Positions 53,597 through 62,856 of a DNA stretch of 64,000 bases are shown piece by piece; position 1 is the first letter of the stretch, and every line of letters starts with the position of its first letter. Made by a program: the position numbers and the translations under genes. Source of the stretch: Austwickia sp039812465 (GTDB lineage Bacteria > Actinomycetota > Actinomycetes > Actinomycetales > Dermatophilaceae); assembly GCA_039812465.1 (NCBI GenBank), contig JBDIAS010000001.1, positions 1-64,000 on the forward strand, read 5' to 3'. The notes beneath the pieces are model-generated. The model had not been told where the DNA came from. It saw nothing but the letters and a program-made list of their open reading frames with translations, and did no database searches.

Positions 53597-55200
53597 GCGT
53601 TCAGTCGGCAGTCCTGTTCGTCGTCCTGGTCGCCGTCACGCTCGGCATCACCTACTGGGCCGGCAAGCGCAACAAGAGCGTCGAGTCCCACCTGGTCGCC
53701 AAGGGCGCGATCTCCGGCCGGGCGAACGGAGTCGCCATCGCGGGCGACTTCATCTCGGCGGCCACGTTCCTGGGGACCACGGGCGCGATCGCGCTCGGCG
53801 GCTTCAACGGCTTCTACCTGGCCGTGTACATCCCCATCGCCTACCTGCTGTGCATGCTGCTCGTCGCCGAGCCGCTGCGAAACCTGGGGCAATTCACGCT
53901 CGGGGATGTCCTCGCGACGCGGTTCCCGGGCCGGGACGTCCGCGCCGTGATCGCGATCGCGTCGATCGTCGTCTCGCTGCTCTACATCGTCGCCCAGTTC
54001 GTCGGCGCGGCGCTGCTCGTGCAGCTCCTCTTCGGCATCCCGTACTTCGTCGCGGCGCTGCTCATCGGTGTGCTGACGATGATCTACACGCTGTTCGGCG
54101 GGATGATCGCGACGACCTACATCCAGATCGTCAAGACCGGGATGTTGCTCTTCTGCGGCGCGCTCCTGCTGGTGCTCGTCGTGATGCAGTATGGCTGGAA
54201 CCCGATGAACGTGTTCCAAGAGGTGGCCGACACCACGCAGAACAGGGCGCTGCTTCCCACGCGGGCCGGCATGGGCCCGCAGATCGAGCAGTTCTCCATG
54301 ATCTTCGGCGTCACCCTCGGTGTCCTCGGCCTGCCGCACGTCATGATCCGCTTCCTCACCGTGCGGGACGGTCAGGCCGCGCGCACCTCCGCGGTCACGG
54401 CCATCTGGATCTTCGCGATCTTCCTCATCACGCTGCCGGTCATGTCGTACGGCGCGATGCTGATGGTCGGGCGCGACGCGATCCGCGCGGAAAGCCCGGG
54501 CGGCAACCTGGCGATGCCGCAGCTGGCGAACCACATGGGAGGCGATCTGCTGCTGGCGTTCGTCTCGGCGGTCGCCTTCGCGACGATCCTCGCGGCCCTG
54601 TCCGGCCTGGTGATCGCCACGACCGGCTCGGTGACGCACGACATCTACACCAAGCTGGTGAAGAAGGGTCACGTGAACCACCACGCGCAGCTGCAGGTGG
54701 CTCGTATCGCCACCTTCGGCAGCGTGGCCCTGTCGCTACTGATCGCGCTGGCCGCGCAGAAGCAGAACGTCGCCTTCCTCGCGACCCTCGCGATCGCCGT
54801 CGCGGCGAGCGCGAACCTGCCCGCGCTGCTCTTCACGATCTACTGGCGCAAGGCCACGGCGCAGGGCATCGCGATCGGCATGGTTGCTGGGCTGGTCACT
54901 GCCGTCGGCATCATCCTGGTGAGCCCCACCTTCCACGGTTCCGCGGAGACCGCGCTGCTGCCCTTCAGCAGCCCGGGCATCGTCTCGATCCCGCTCGGCT
55001 TCGTGGTCATGTGGATCGTGTCCTTGGCCACACAGCCGAAGGGCGCAGAGCTTGAGCAGGCGAACCGCACGTTCGACCGCATCCGGATCCAGGCCGTCAC
55101 CGGCATCGATCCCGACACGCTCGAGGGGACCGCGGAGCGCGAAGGGACGGACGAGCCGCTGACGACCGAGGAGGAGCACTCCTCGACGCCGACCGCCTGA
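53593..55200 (+). CDS. actP: Cation/acetate symporter
   Basis: This 535-residue sodium:solute symporter has about 13 hydrophobic helices. The segments SHLVAKGAISGRANGVAIAGDFISAATFLGTTGAIALGG and LGQFTLGDVLATRF are diagnostic for ActP, which takes up acetate and other short carboxylates. The C-terminus is a charged tail. It is coupled to DUF485. In the catabolic island it would import acetate, or possibly phenylacetate or glycolate-like acids. A perfect 13-bp terminator follows 26 nt after the stop. Confidence 0.93.
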   Translation: MSVQSAVLFVVLVAVTLGITYWAGKRNKSVESHLVAKGAISGRANGVAIAGDFISAATFLGTTGAIALGGFNGFYLAVYIPIAYLLCMLLVAEPLRNLGQFTLGDVLATRFPGRDVRAVIAIASIVVSLLYIVAQFVGAALLVQLLFGIPYFVAALLIGVLTMIYTLFGGMIATTYIQIVKTGMLLFCGALLLVLVVMQYGWNPMNVFQEVADTTQNRALLPTRAGMGPQIEQFSMIFGVTLGVLGLPHVMIRFLTVRDGQAARTSAVTAIWIFAIFLITLPVMSYGAMLMVGRDAIRAESPGGNLAMPQLANHMGGDLLLAFVSAVAFATILAALSGLVIATTGSVTHDIYTKLVKKGHVNHHAQLQVARIATFGSVALSLLIALAAQKQNVAFLATLAIAVAASANLPALLFTIYWRKATAQGIAIGMVAGLVTAVGIILVSPTFHGSAETALLPFSSPGIVSIPLGFVVMWIVSLATQPKGAELEQANRTFDRIRIQAVTGIDPDTLEGTAEREGTDEPLTTEEEHSSTPTA

Positions 55201-55225
55201 CGCCGCCCCGTCAGCACTGCACCCA

Positions 55226-55255
55226 GGCCGCCCGACGGATACCCGTCGGGCGGCC
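55226..55255 (+). terminator. Terminator after actP
   Basis: GGCCGCCCGACGG (55226-55238) and CCGTCGGGCGGCC (55243-55255) form a perfect 13-bp stem with an ATAC loop between actP and the MFS gene. Confidence 0.85.
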
Positions 55256-55279
55256 CGCGTCTGCCCAGGAGGTTGCACC

Positions 55280-56569
55280 ATGAGCTCGACCAAGGACCGG
55301 AGCTCCGCCCCGTCGCCGCCGGCCTGGGTGGTCCGGCTGTCCGGTAGCCGCATGCATTACGGCTGGATCATCGCCGCCCTCGGGATGACCACCGTGTTCG
55401 CCTGTCTCGGGATCGCGCGCTTCTCGCTCGGGATGCTGCTGCCCTCGATGCGGACGGACATGGACCTGTCCTACACGGACATGGGCTGGATCAGCACCGG
55501 CAACTTCGTCGGCTACCTGGTGGCCGCGCTGCTCTGCGGCAGGCTGGTCACGCTGTTCGGCGCGCGCGCCGTCGTCGTCGGCTCGCTCCTCATGATCGCG
55601 GTGAGCCTCCTGGTCGTCGCGGCCGCGAGCGCCGTTGCGCTGATCTGGCCGGCGTACCTCGTGACCGGGCTGGGCAGCGGGGCCGCGAACGTCGGGGTGA
55701 TGAGCCTGGTGCCGCACTGGTTCTCCCGCCGGTGGCGGGGACGCGCCGCGGGCATCATGGTCATCGGCAGCGGGCCCGCCATCATGATGAGCGGCCTGCT
55801 CATCCCCGCGATCACGGCGCGTTGGGGCGCCGCGGGCTGGCGGCTCGGCTGGGTGGTCCTGAGTGGCGTCGTCTTCCTCGTGGCCCTCGTCGTGGGTCTG
55901 CTGATCCGCAACCGCCCCTCGGAGCTCGGCCTGAAGGTGCACACCCACCGCTCGGACACGTCCGCGTCGGGCCATCCGGCGCCCGAGCCGGAGGCCACGC
56001 ACGTGACGCGGACGATGCTCCACCTCGGCGGCATCTACTTCCTCTTCGGGTTCACGTACGTCGTGTACGTGACCTTCATCGTGACCTTCCTCGTCCAGGA
56101 GCGAGGCCTGAGCGAGCGCACCGCCGGCTATTTCTGGTTCGTGGTCGGGGCGTTGAGCATCTTCTCCGGCCCCGTGTTCGGCGCGCTCTCGGACCGGGCG
56201 GGGCGCCGGATCGGGCTGGCCGTCGTGTTTGCCCTGCACGCCGTCTCGTACCTGCTGATGGGGCTCCACCTGCCTGAGGCGTCGGTCTTCGCGTCGATCG
56301 CGCTCTTCGGGTTCGCCGCCTGGAGCATCCCCGGCATCATCGCGGCGGCGGTCGGGGACTACACAGGGCCTGCGAAGGCCGCCACCATGTTCGGCACGTT
56401 GACGGTCGTGTTCGGCCTCGGGCAGGCGGCGGGACCGCTCGTGGCGGGGATGATCGCCGAGCGCAGCGGCGGCTTCTCGCTGGCGTTCCTCATGTCCGCC
56501 GTGCTCGCCGGCGCCGGGTGCCTGCTGTCACTCGCCCTCCGCCCGCCGCCGTCACACGCGACGGGATAA
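55280..56569 (+). CDS. MFS transporter, YbfB-like
   Basis: This 429-residue permease has 12 predicted helices and a central loop rich in His/Pro (HTHRSDTSASGHPAPEPEATH). The start HYGWIIAALGMTTVFACLGIARFSLGMLLPSMRTDMDLSYTDMGWISTGNF is typical of YbfB/YjiJ-type MFS proteins. SDRAGRRIG is the loop motif. The substrate is unknown; location suggests an organic acid. ATG 55280 has CAGGAGG upstream. A hairpin on each side isolates it as a single-gene transcript. Confidence 0.85.
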   Translation: MSSTKDRSSAPSPPAWVVRLSGSRMHYGWIIAALGMTTVFACLGIARFSLGMLLPSMRTDMDLSYTDMGWISTGNFVGYLVAALLCGRLVTLFGARAVVVGSLLMIAVSLLVVAAASAVALIWPAYLVTGLGSGAANVGVMSLVPHWFSRRWRGRAAGIMVIGSGPAIMMSGLLIPAITARWGAAGWRLGWVVLSGVVFLVALVVGLLIRNRPSELGLKVHTHRSDTSASGHPAPEPEATHVTRTMLHLGGIYFLFGFTYVVYVTFIVTFLVQERGLSERTAGYFWFVVGALSIFSGPVFGALSDRAGRRIGLAVVFALHAVSYLLMGLHLPEASVFASIALFGFAAWSIPGIIAAAVGDYTGPAKAATMFGTLTVVFGLGQAAGPLVAGMIAERSGGFSLAFLMSAVLAGAGCLLSLALRPPPSHATG

Positions 56570-56611
56570 CGCCGCGCGGCGCCTCCGGACGCGGGCGGGG
56601 GAGCCGGCGAT

Positions 56612-56649
56612 GCGACGGGGGGAGCCGACGATGTCGGCTCCCCCGTCGC
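56612..56649. terminator. Bidirectional terminator between the MFS gene and phaZ
   Basis: GCGACGGGGGGAGCCGAC (56612-56629) pairs with GTCGGCTCCCCCGTCGC (56633-56649), 17 bp with a single bulged G and a 3-nt loop. It is placed between two convergent genes. Confidence 0.85.
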
Positions 56650-56676
56650 GCGGTGCGCTTCTAGCTCTCGCCCCTT

Positions 56677-57750
56677 CTAACCCTCGCTCTGGGGCGCGTC
56701 GGCGGTCTTGGGGGTTTCGGCGGCCTTGGCCGCGTTGGCCTTCTGGGTCGCTGCTTCCTCCGCCTTCTGGGCCGCCGCCGCCTTCTTGGCGGTCTCTGCT
56801 TCCGCCTTCTTGGCCGCCGCAGCCTTCTTGGCGGCCTCTGCCTCCGCCTTGTGGGCCGCCGCCGCCTTCTTGGTCGCTTCGGCCTTCTTGGCGTCGATGG
56901 CCCTGACGGCCTTGATCCCCTCCCGCAGGAACTTCGAGATCACCGGGCCGACGCGCTCGGGGCTGTCGACGAGCACCATGTGACCGCCGTCCCGCACCAC
57001 GTGCAGGTGCGAGTTCGGAATGCACTTGGCGATGACCTTGTGGTTGAACAGCGGGGTGACCGGGTCGTCATCGCCCCCGATGATGAGCGTGGGCCTCCGG
57101 ATCGCCCACAGCCACGGGAGGCTCGTCCACCCCATCAACGGCGCCATCCGGTACATCGCCGCCCGCAGGCTCGACGGCTTGTTCATGTCGAACGAGCTGA
57201 TGAGCTCCGGCTCTTCGCGGAAACGCCCGCCGAACAGGTCGCCGGCCACCTTCTCGATCTTGCCCGGCTTGTAGCTCAGCGGGTTGACGAAGTGGATGAA
57301 CGACTTCAACTTGCCGGGCTTGGCGAAGCCCCCGTACGAGGTGGAGACGAGCACGACGCTGTCGACGTGCCGCGGGTGCAGTAGCGCCATCGTCTGTGCG
57401 GTCGCGCCGCCGAAGGAGACGCCAAGAACGTGCGCCTTCTCGATGCCGAGGAAGTCCAGCACCAGGGTGCCGAGCTCGGCGAGCGCGAACATGTTCATCG
57501 GGAGGAGCGACAGTTGACTCTGCCCGATGCCCGGAGGGTCGAACATAATGATCCGGAAGCCCTTCAGGTAGGGCAGGAGCGACTTCCACAGGTCTACCTC
57601 GGCGAAGGCCCCGTTGAACATCAGCAGCGCCGGCCCGGTCCCGCCACACATCTGCACGTGGATGTTCAGCCCGCGCACGTTGATGGTGGTGGTCGTGACT
57701 TCGGCCTCAGAAATGCCGGCCAGCAGGTCGGAGATCGAAACTTCGGGCAT
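56677..57750 (-). CDS. phaZ: Poly(3-hydroxyalkanoate) depolymerase-like hydrolase with basic Ala/Lys-rich tail
   Basis: This 357-residue alpha/beta hydrolase closely resembles intracellular mcl-PHA depolymerases: nucleophile Ser112 in LGVSFGGATAQ, MGWTSLPWLWAIRRPTLIIGGDDDPVTPL with Asp near 229, and His257 in DGGHMVLVDSPERV. Residues 286-357 are a low-complexity tail built of AKKAEA/AAAAKKAEAE units, like the DNA- or granule-binding tails of phasins such as PhaF; typical PhaZ ends before it. It probably mobilises stored PHA. ATG 57750 has AGGAGG upstream. The perfect 16-bp palindrome AACCGAACGTTCGGTT lies 91 bp before the start. Confidence 0.85.
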   Translation of the reverse strand: MPEVSISDLLAGISEAEVTTTTINVRGLNIHVQMCGGTGPALLMFNGAFAEVDLWKSLLPYLKGFRIIMFDPPGIGQSQLSLLPMNMFALAELGTLVLDFLGIEKAHVLGVSFGGATAQTMALLHPRHVDSVVLVSTSYGGFAKPGKLKSFIHFVNPLSYKPGKIEKVAGDLFGGRFREEPELISSFDMNKPSSLRAAMYRMAPLMGWTSLPWLWAIRRPTLIIGGDDDPVTPLFNHKVIAKCIPNSHLHVVRDGGHMVLVDSPERVGPVISKFLREGIKAVRAIDAKKAEATKKAAAAHKAEAEAAKKAAAAKKAEAETAKKAAAAQKAEEAATQKANAAKAAETPKTADAPQSEG

Positions 57751-57840
57751 GGAGCCTCCTAGCGGCTGCACTGACGACTCAGCGACGGTAAGGCCGCGCG
57801 TCGTCCAGCGGCCGCCCCCTTCGGTGAACGAACGGCAGAA

Positions 57841-57856
57841 AACCGAACGTTCGGTT
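57841..57856. promoter_or_regulatory. Perfect 16-bp palindrome upstream of phaZ, candidate PaaR operator
   Basis: AACCGAACGTTCGGTT is fully symmetric and contains the exact ACCG-NN-CG-NN-CGGT core. It lies 91 bp before phaZ and could also serve the divergent ligase genes. Confidence 0.65.
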
Positions 57857-58034
57857 ACATCATGCGTCGGTGACGGAGCCCGGGGCCACGCAGGAGGCCT
57901 GTGGAATCGATTACATCTTGCGCCACCGAGGCGCTGGTCAGCAAGGCGACGGCGGCGTGAGTCGCCCCTCACTGGTCGGTCGTACAGAAGTGCGGAAATC
58001 GTCTGCGGGAACCTCGCTGAGACGGTTGACTCCC

Positions 58035-58052
58035 ACCGGACGGTCGGTTAGT
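58035..58052. promoter_or_regulatory. Candidate PaaR operator upstream of the acyl-CoA ligases
   Basis: ACCG-GA-CG-GT-CGGT-T-AGT matches the core and right flank of the remembered PaaR pattern exactly. It lies 215 bp before the first ligase start. Confidence 0.6.
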
Positions 58053-58266
58053 TTTGGTGCCCACTCGTGGCGTGCGTCACACCCCGACGAACCCCGGTAT
58101 GAGGGGCCGGCGGCTGAGCCATCCCAGCTCCCCGTCGGTGCATGGTCGAAGCACAGCACCGATCACCGCCGACCCTCAGAAAGAGGCCCGCCCTGCGGTC
58201 TCGGCCGTAGCCAGGGCGCAGCAGCGACGGACCTATGCCGTGCTCAGCACGGGATTGCGAGCAAGC

Positions 58267-59778
58267 ATGTACACATTTGCCACACCCCTCGACCGCGCCG
58301 TACGGACCAACCCCAACGGGCGGGCGGTCTTCTGCGAGGGTCAGGAGATGACCTACGCCGAGCTGGCGGCTCGCTGCCGAAAGCTGGCTGGTGCCCTGAA
58401 GGCGATGGGCCTGCAGAAGGGCGACCGCGTCGGCGTCGTCGGGCCCAACTCGGCGGCCTACTTCGAGCTCTACTTCACGGTCCCGGCCTGCGGGTACATC
58501 CTGGTGCCCGTCAACTCGCGCCTGGCCGGCCCCGAGATCCGCGACGTCCTCGACGACGCCGGCGTCAAGGTGTTGTTCCGGGACGGCGACTTCCCGGTGC
58601 CCGACAGCGTCGAGAAGGTCATCGCGATCCCCGACGAGTACAACGCGCTGGTGGAGGCGGGCGAGGAGACCGCTCTGGGCGAGGGCGTCGAGGAGGACGA
58701 CCTCGCGGTGCTCTTCTACACCTCCGGGACCACGGGCCTGGCCAAGGGCGCCATGCACACGCACAAGGGCCTCGTGCTGAGCGGCCTGCACTTCATGGCA
58801 GCGTGGCCGTTCGGGCCCGACACCTGCTGGATGATCTCCTCCCCGATGTTCCACACGGGTGGGATCCTGGCGGTCATGTCGACGGTGTGGGGCGGCGGAT
58901 CCCACGTGATCCTCCCGGCCTTCGACCCGGAGAAGGCGCTCGACCTGATCCAGAGCCAGGGCGTGACCCACACGCTGTTGGTTCCCACGATGCTGGCCGC
59001 CGCGGCGCGCGCGCAGATGGCCAACCCGCGCGACGTCTCCAGCCTGCGCTACCTCAGCCACGGCGCCGCTCCGGTCTCCGTCGAGACCCTGCGCCTCGCG
59101 CATGACCAGTTCCCCAACGCCGAGCTCGTGCACCTCTACGGCACGACCGAGACGACCCCGATCACCGCGGTCCTCATGCACGAGGAGCGGCTCTTCGGGA
59201 CCCCCCAGATCAAGTCCTGCGGCCAGCCGGCCATCGGGATGGAGCTGCGCATCCTCGACCCGGGCACGGGCGAGGAGGCACCCGCCAACGAAATCGGCGA
59301 GCTCTACGTCCGCGGCGCGAGCGTCATGGAGGGATACTGGGGCAAGGAAGAGGACTCGGCGAGCGCGATCGTCGACGGGTGGTACAAGACGGGTGACCTC
59401 GGCTTCCTCGACGAGGGCGCGCACCTCTTCCTGGTTGACCGCGCGAAGGACATGATCGTCACCGGCGGCGAGAACGTGTACTCGGTCGAGGTGGAGAACG
59501 CGCTCGCGTCGCACCCGTCGGTGCACGAGGTGGCTGTCTTCGGTATCCCCGACCCGCGGTGGGGCGAGGCCGTCCACGCGGTGGTCGTGACGGACGTGCC
59601 GGTCACCTCTGAGGAGCTGATCGCGCACTGCAAGTCCAGGATCGCCGGGTTCAAGGTTCCGAAGACGCTCGAGGTCAGCAGCAACCCGCTGCCGAAGTCG
59701 GCCGCGGGCAAGATCCTCAAGCGAGACCTGCGCGACCCGTTCTGGGCCAGCGCCGGCTCACAGGTTTCAGGGAGTTGA
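58267..59778 (+). CDS. AMP-dependent acyl-CoA ligase
   Basis: This 503-residue ANL-superfamily ligase activates a carboxylic acid to its CoA thioester through an acyl-AMP. Motifs seen are FYTSGTTGLAKGAMHTH (P-loop), YGTTETTP, GWYKTGDLGFLD, DRAKDMIVTGGENVYSVEVE and the C-terminal lysine in PLPKSAAGKILKRDLR. The substrate is not readable; medium or long acids are likelier than phenylacetate because PaaK has a different, shorter architecture. ATG 58267 has no clear ribosome site, and the frame is open back to 58054. The next ligase gene follows after 14 bases. Confidence 0.88.
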   Translation: MYTFATPLDRAVRTNPNGRAVFCEGQEMTYAELAARCRKLAGALKAMGLQKGDRVGVVGPNSAAYFELYFTVPACGYILVPVNSRLAGPEIRDVLDDAGVKVLFRDGDFPVPDSVEKVIAIPDEYNALVEAGEETALGEGVEEDDLAVLFYTSGTTGLAKGAMHTHKGLVLSGLHFMAAWPFGPDTCWMISSPMFHTGGILAVMSTVWGGGSHVILPAFDPEKALDLIQSQGVTHTLLVPTMLAAAARAQMANPRDVSSLRYLSHGAAPVSVETLRLAHDQFPNAELVHLYGTTETTPITAVLMHEERLFGTPQIKSCGQPAIGMELRILDPGTGEEAPANEIGELYVRGASVMEGYWGKEEDSASAIVDGWYKTGDLGFLDEGAHLFLVDRAKDMIVTGGENVYSVEVENALASHPSVHEVAVFGIPDPRWGEAVHAVVVTDVPVTSEELIAHCKSRIAGFKVPKTLEVSSNPLPKSAAGKILKRDLRDPFWASAGSQVSGS

Positions 59779-59792
59779 CACAAGCGTTGACC

Positions 59793-61418
59793 ATGCTCAG
59801 CACGATGCCGGACTTCCCGTTGACGATCCGGCACATCTTCGAACACGGCCGGGACACCTATCCGGACAGCCAGATCATCACGCTCACGGCGGACGGGGAG
59901 CGACGCATCGACTTCGCCTCCCTCGCCAAGCGCGTGGGCAAGCTGGCGAACGCCCTCCACCGCGCGGGAGTGCGCGAGGGCGACCGGGTGGGCACGTTCG
60001 CGTGGAACAACCAGGAGCACCAGGAGGCCTACATGGCCGTCCCGTGTTCCGGCGCCGTGCTGCACACGATCAACATCCGTCTTGACCCTGAGCAGATCGC
60101 GTACATCATCAACCACGCAGAGGACAAGATCCTCCTCCTCGACGCCAACCTCGCCGGGCACATCGCGCCCGCGTTGAAGAAGGCAGAGACGCTGGAGAAG
60201 GTCGTCGTCTTCGGGGAGGGGGACCGCTCGGTCCTCCCCGTCGAGTACATCGAGTACGAGGACTTCATCGCCGATGAGCCCGAGGACTTCGACTGGCCCG
60301 ATATCGACGAGAACGCCGCCGCCGCGATGTGTTACACCAGCGGTACGACGGGCAACCCCAAGGGAGTCGTCTACAGCCAGCGGTCGACGTTCATCTTCAC
60401 CCTGGGGATGGCCTCCGGCGAGGCCTTGATGATGAACTACCAGGATCGGGTCCTGCCGATCGTTCCGATGTTCCACGGCAACGCCTGGGGTCTGCCGTAC
60501 GTGTGCTGGATGGTCGGGGCCGACCTGTACCTGCCGGCGTCGTACGCGCACGCTCCCCGGATCGCCCGGACGATCACGGACGAGAAGATCACGGTCGCAG
60601 GGGCCGTGCCCACCGTGTGGTGGGACGTGCTCGGCCTCGAGGACCCGTCCTTGGACCTCAGCTGCCTGCGCATGATCCTCTGCGGCGGGGCCGCCTCGCC
60701 GCGCAGCCTGATCGAGGCGTACAAGAAGCGCTACGGCGCCACGTTCGCCGCCGGGTGGGGCCTGACCGAGACGCACCCGATCGCGTCACTGGCGTTCCCG
60801 CCCCGTGGTTCCTCTCCCGAGGAGGCCCTGGATTATCAGGCCACCGCGGGGCAGGTGCTGGCAGGCGTGGAGGTCCGGCTGGTCGACTCCGAGGACAACG
60901 TGCTGCCGCGCGACGGCGAGACCTCGGGCGAGATCGAGGTCCGGGGCCCCTGGGTGACGACCAGCTACTACAAGGATCCGGCCGAGGACAAGTTCCACGA
61001 CGGGTGGCTGCGCACGGGTGACGTGGGGACGATCGACTCCCGCGGCTTCATCCGGATCAGCGACCGGGCGAAGGACGTCGTCAAGTCGGGCGGGGAATGG
61101 ATCTCCTCGCTCGACCTGGAGCGGGCGCTCCTGGAGCACCCCGACGTCCGCGAAGTCGCGGTGATTGCCGCCCCCGACCAGCGGTGGGGCGAACGGCCCC
61201 TCGCCTGCGTGGCCCTCAAGGAGGGCAGCACCGCCACCCCGGAGGAGCTGCGTGACTTCCTCAAGGGCAAGGTCGCCAAGTGGTGGCTGCCGGATCTGTG
61301 GTCCTACATCGAGAACGTGCCCCGCACCAGCGTGGGCAAGTACGACAAGAAGCTGCTGCGGACGCAGTTGGCCGACGGTGCCCTGGACGTGAAGTCCGGG
61401 GGACCATCCAAGGCGTGA
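59793..61418 (+). CDS. fadD: Long/medium-chain acyl-CoA ligase
   Basis: This 541-residue ANL ligase has CYTSGTTGNPKGVVYSQRS, WGLTETHPI, GWLRTGDVGTID, DRAKDVVKSGGEWISSLDLE and the C-terminal lysine in RTSVGKYDKKLLR. The start MLSTMPDFPLTIRHIFEHG is the usual one for the AlkK/FadD3-like group, so ATG 59793 is preferred to TTG 59775, which overlaps the preceding stop. It activates fatty acids of uncertain length and would supply acyl-CoA for PHA and lipid synthesis. It is the second gene of the ligase pair; a thiolase follows after 135 bases. Confidence 0.92.
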   Translation: MLSTMPDFPLTIRHIFEHGRDTYPDSQIITLTADGERRIDFASLAKRVGKLANALHRAGVREGDRVGTFAWNNQEHQEAYMAVPCSGAVLHTINIRLDPEQIAYIINHAEDKILLLDANLAGHIAPALKKAETLEKVVVFGEGDRSVLPVEYIEYEDFIADEPEDFDWPDIDENAAAAMCYTSGTTGNPKGVVYSQRSTFIFTLGMASGEALMMNYQDRVLPIVPMFHGNAWGLPYVCWMVGADLYLPASYAHAPRIARTITDEKITVAGAVPTVWWDVLGLEDPSLDLSCLRMILCGGAASPRSLIEAYKKRYGATFAAGWGLTETHPIASLAFPPRGSSPEEALDYQATAGQVLAGVEVRLVDSEDNVLPRDGETSGEIEVRGPWVTTSYYKDPAEDKFHDGWLRTGDVGTIDSRGFIRISDRAKDVVKSGGEWISSLDLERALLEHPDVREVAVIAAPDQRWGERPLACVALKEGSTATPEELRDFLKGKVAKWWLPDLWSYIENVPRTSVGKYDKKLLRTQLADGALDVKSGGPSKA

Positions 61419-61553
61419 CCGGGGCTTCCACCCCGATCGATCGGCCTCGCGCCGCACGCAGTGCACGAACCAGTACGGAGTCGCCCGAGGGCGTCTTCCG
61501 TTGAAGACCAGACAACCGACCCTAGAGATTCCTCGACAGAGCGGGAGCGCACC

Positions 61554-62723
61554 ATGCCTGAAGCAGTAATCGTTGCCATCGGCCGCACGCCGATCGGCCG
61601 CGCCATGAAGGGCTCGCTGATCGATCAGCGGCCGGACGACCTGGGCGCGCTCGTCGTTGACGAGGTTCTCAAGAGGGTCCCGCAGCTGGACCGCGCGGAT
61701 GTCGCCGACGTCATCGCCGGGTGCGCCCTGCCCGGTGGCGAGCAGGCCCACAACATGGGCCGCATCGTCAGCCTCTTGGCCGGAGTCAACGCGCCCGGCT
61801 GCACGGTCAACCGCTACTGCTCCTCGTCGCTGCAGGCCGTCCGCATGGCCTTCCACGCGATCAAGGCCGGCGAGGGCGACGCGTTCGTGGCCGTGGGCAT
61901 CGAGTCCAGCACCCACTCGCCGCTCGGCGTCTACGCCGACCAGCCGGAGACCGCCAACCCGCGGCTCTTCAAGGGCAACTCGGAGAACCTCCCGCAGGCC
62001 TTCATGCCGATGGGTCTCACCGCGGAGCTCGTGGCGGACGAGTACGGGATCACCCGTGAGGAGATGGACCAGCTCGCCGTCCAGAGCCACGCCAAGGCCA
62101 TCGCAGCGCAGGAGGCCGGCCACATCGCCGCCGAGATCATCCCTGTGCCGCTCGGCCAGGGACGTCCGGACGCCACCACCGACGACGGCCCCCGCAAGGG
62201 CGTCACGATGGAGACGCTGGCCGGCCTGCGCCCGGTGTTCCGCCGGGGCGGCAAGGTGACCGCCGGCAACGCGTGCCCGCTCAACGACGGCGCGGCGGCC
62301 ACGGTGATCATGTCCGACACCAAGGCCAAGGCGCTCGGCATCGAGCCGATCGCGCGCATCCTCTCCACGGGTGTCAGCTCGTGCGCCCCCGAGGCCATGG
62401 GTATCGGCCCGATCGCCTCGAGCCGCCAGGCGTTGGAGCGGGCCGGCAAGACTATCGACGACATCGGCGTCGTGGAGATCAACGAGGCGTTCGCCGCCCA
62501 GGTGATCCCCTCGGCTCGCGAGATCGGGTTCGACCCCTTCACCGACAAGCTGAACCCGCTCGGTGGCGCAATCGCCCTCGGCCACCCGTTCGGCATGACC
62601 GGCGTCCGCATCCTCACGACGCTGCTCAACGGGATGAAGATCAAGGACGCCCAGTACGGCCTCGAGACCATGTGCGTCGGTGGCGGGCAGGGCATGGCGA
62701 TCGTCGTGGAGCGGCTTTCCTGA
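61554..62723 (+). CDS. Acetyl-CoA C-acyltransferase (thiolase)
   Basis: This 389-residue thiolase has the active Cys in VNRYCSSSLQAVRMA, EINEAFAAQV, the histidine in GHPFGMTGVRI and the second Cys in MCVGGGQG. It is the third distinct thiolase in the window (with fadA and paaJ). It lies immediately before the PHA synthase, so it may condense acetyl-CoA for PHA (PhaA role) or act in beta-oxidation of the acids activated by the preceding ligases. ATG 61554 has GCGGGAG upstream. A hairpin follows its stop. Confidence 0.92.
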   Translation: MPEAVIVAIGRTPIGRAMKGSLIDQRPDDLGALVVDEVLKRVPQLDRADVADVIAGCALPGGEQAHNMGRIVSLLAGVNAPGCTVNRYCSSSLQAVRMAFHAIKAGEGDAFVAVGIESSTHSPLGVYADQPETANPRLFKGNSENLPQAFMPMGLTAELVADEYGITREEMDQLAVQSHAKAIAAQEAGHIAAEIIPVPLGQGRPDATTDDGPRKGVTMETLAGLRPVFRRGGKVTAGNACPLNDGAAATVIMSDTKAKALGIEPIARILSTGVSSCAPEAMGIGPIASSRQALERAGKTIDDIGVVEINEAFAAQVIPSAREIGFDPFTDKLNPLGGAIALGHPFGMTGVRILTTLLNGMKIKDAQYGLETMCVGGGQGMAIVVERLS

Positions 62724-62735
62724 TGACGCTCACAC

Positions 62736-62770
62736 GTGGGTCGGTCTCCCCCCGGGCGCGGGAGACCCAC
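62736..62770 (+). terminator. Terminator-like hairpin after the thiolase
   Basis: GTGGG and TCTCCC (62736-62750, with a 4-nt bulge) pair with GGGAGACCCAC (62760-62770). It lies 13 nt past the thiolase stop and before the PHA synthase. Confidence 0.6.
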
Positions 62771-62856
62771 CTCCCGTCTTCCCGCCGGGGGGGACCGCCC
62801 GCGTTCCGGTTCGACCGAGCGCCTCGTCCACACCAGCCACTGGAAGCGAGGGTCCC

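Larger units (their letters stand above)
57751..58266. other. Divergent control region between phaZ and the acyl-CoA ligases
   Basis: About 515 bases hold two candidate PaaR operators (57841-57856, 58035-58052). Open frames entering from the ligase side lack ribosome sites. No RNA gene is recognisable. Confidence 0.6.

Noticed and set aside
58267..59778. Annotation of the first acyl-CoA ligase as PaaK
   Set aside because: It has the full-length ANL layout of fatty-acyl ligases (about 500 residues, GGENVYSVEVE motif), whereas PaaK is shorter with different motifs.
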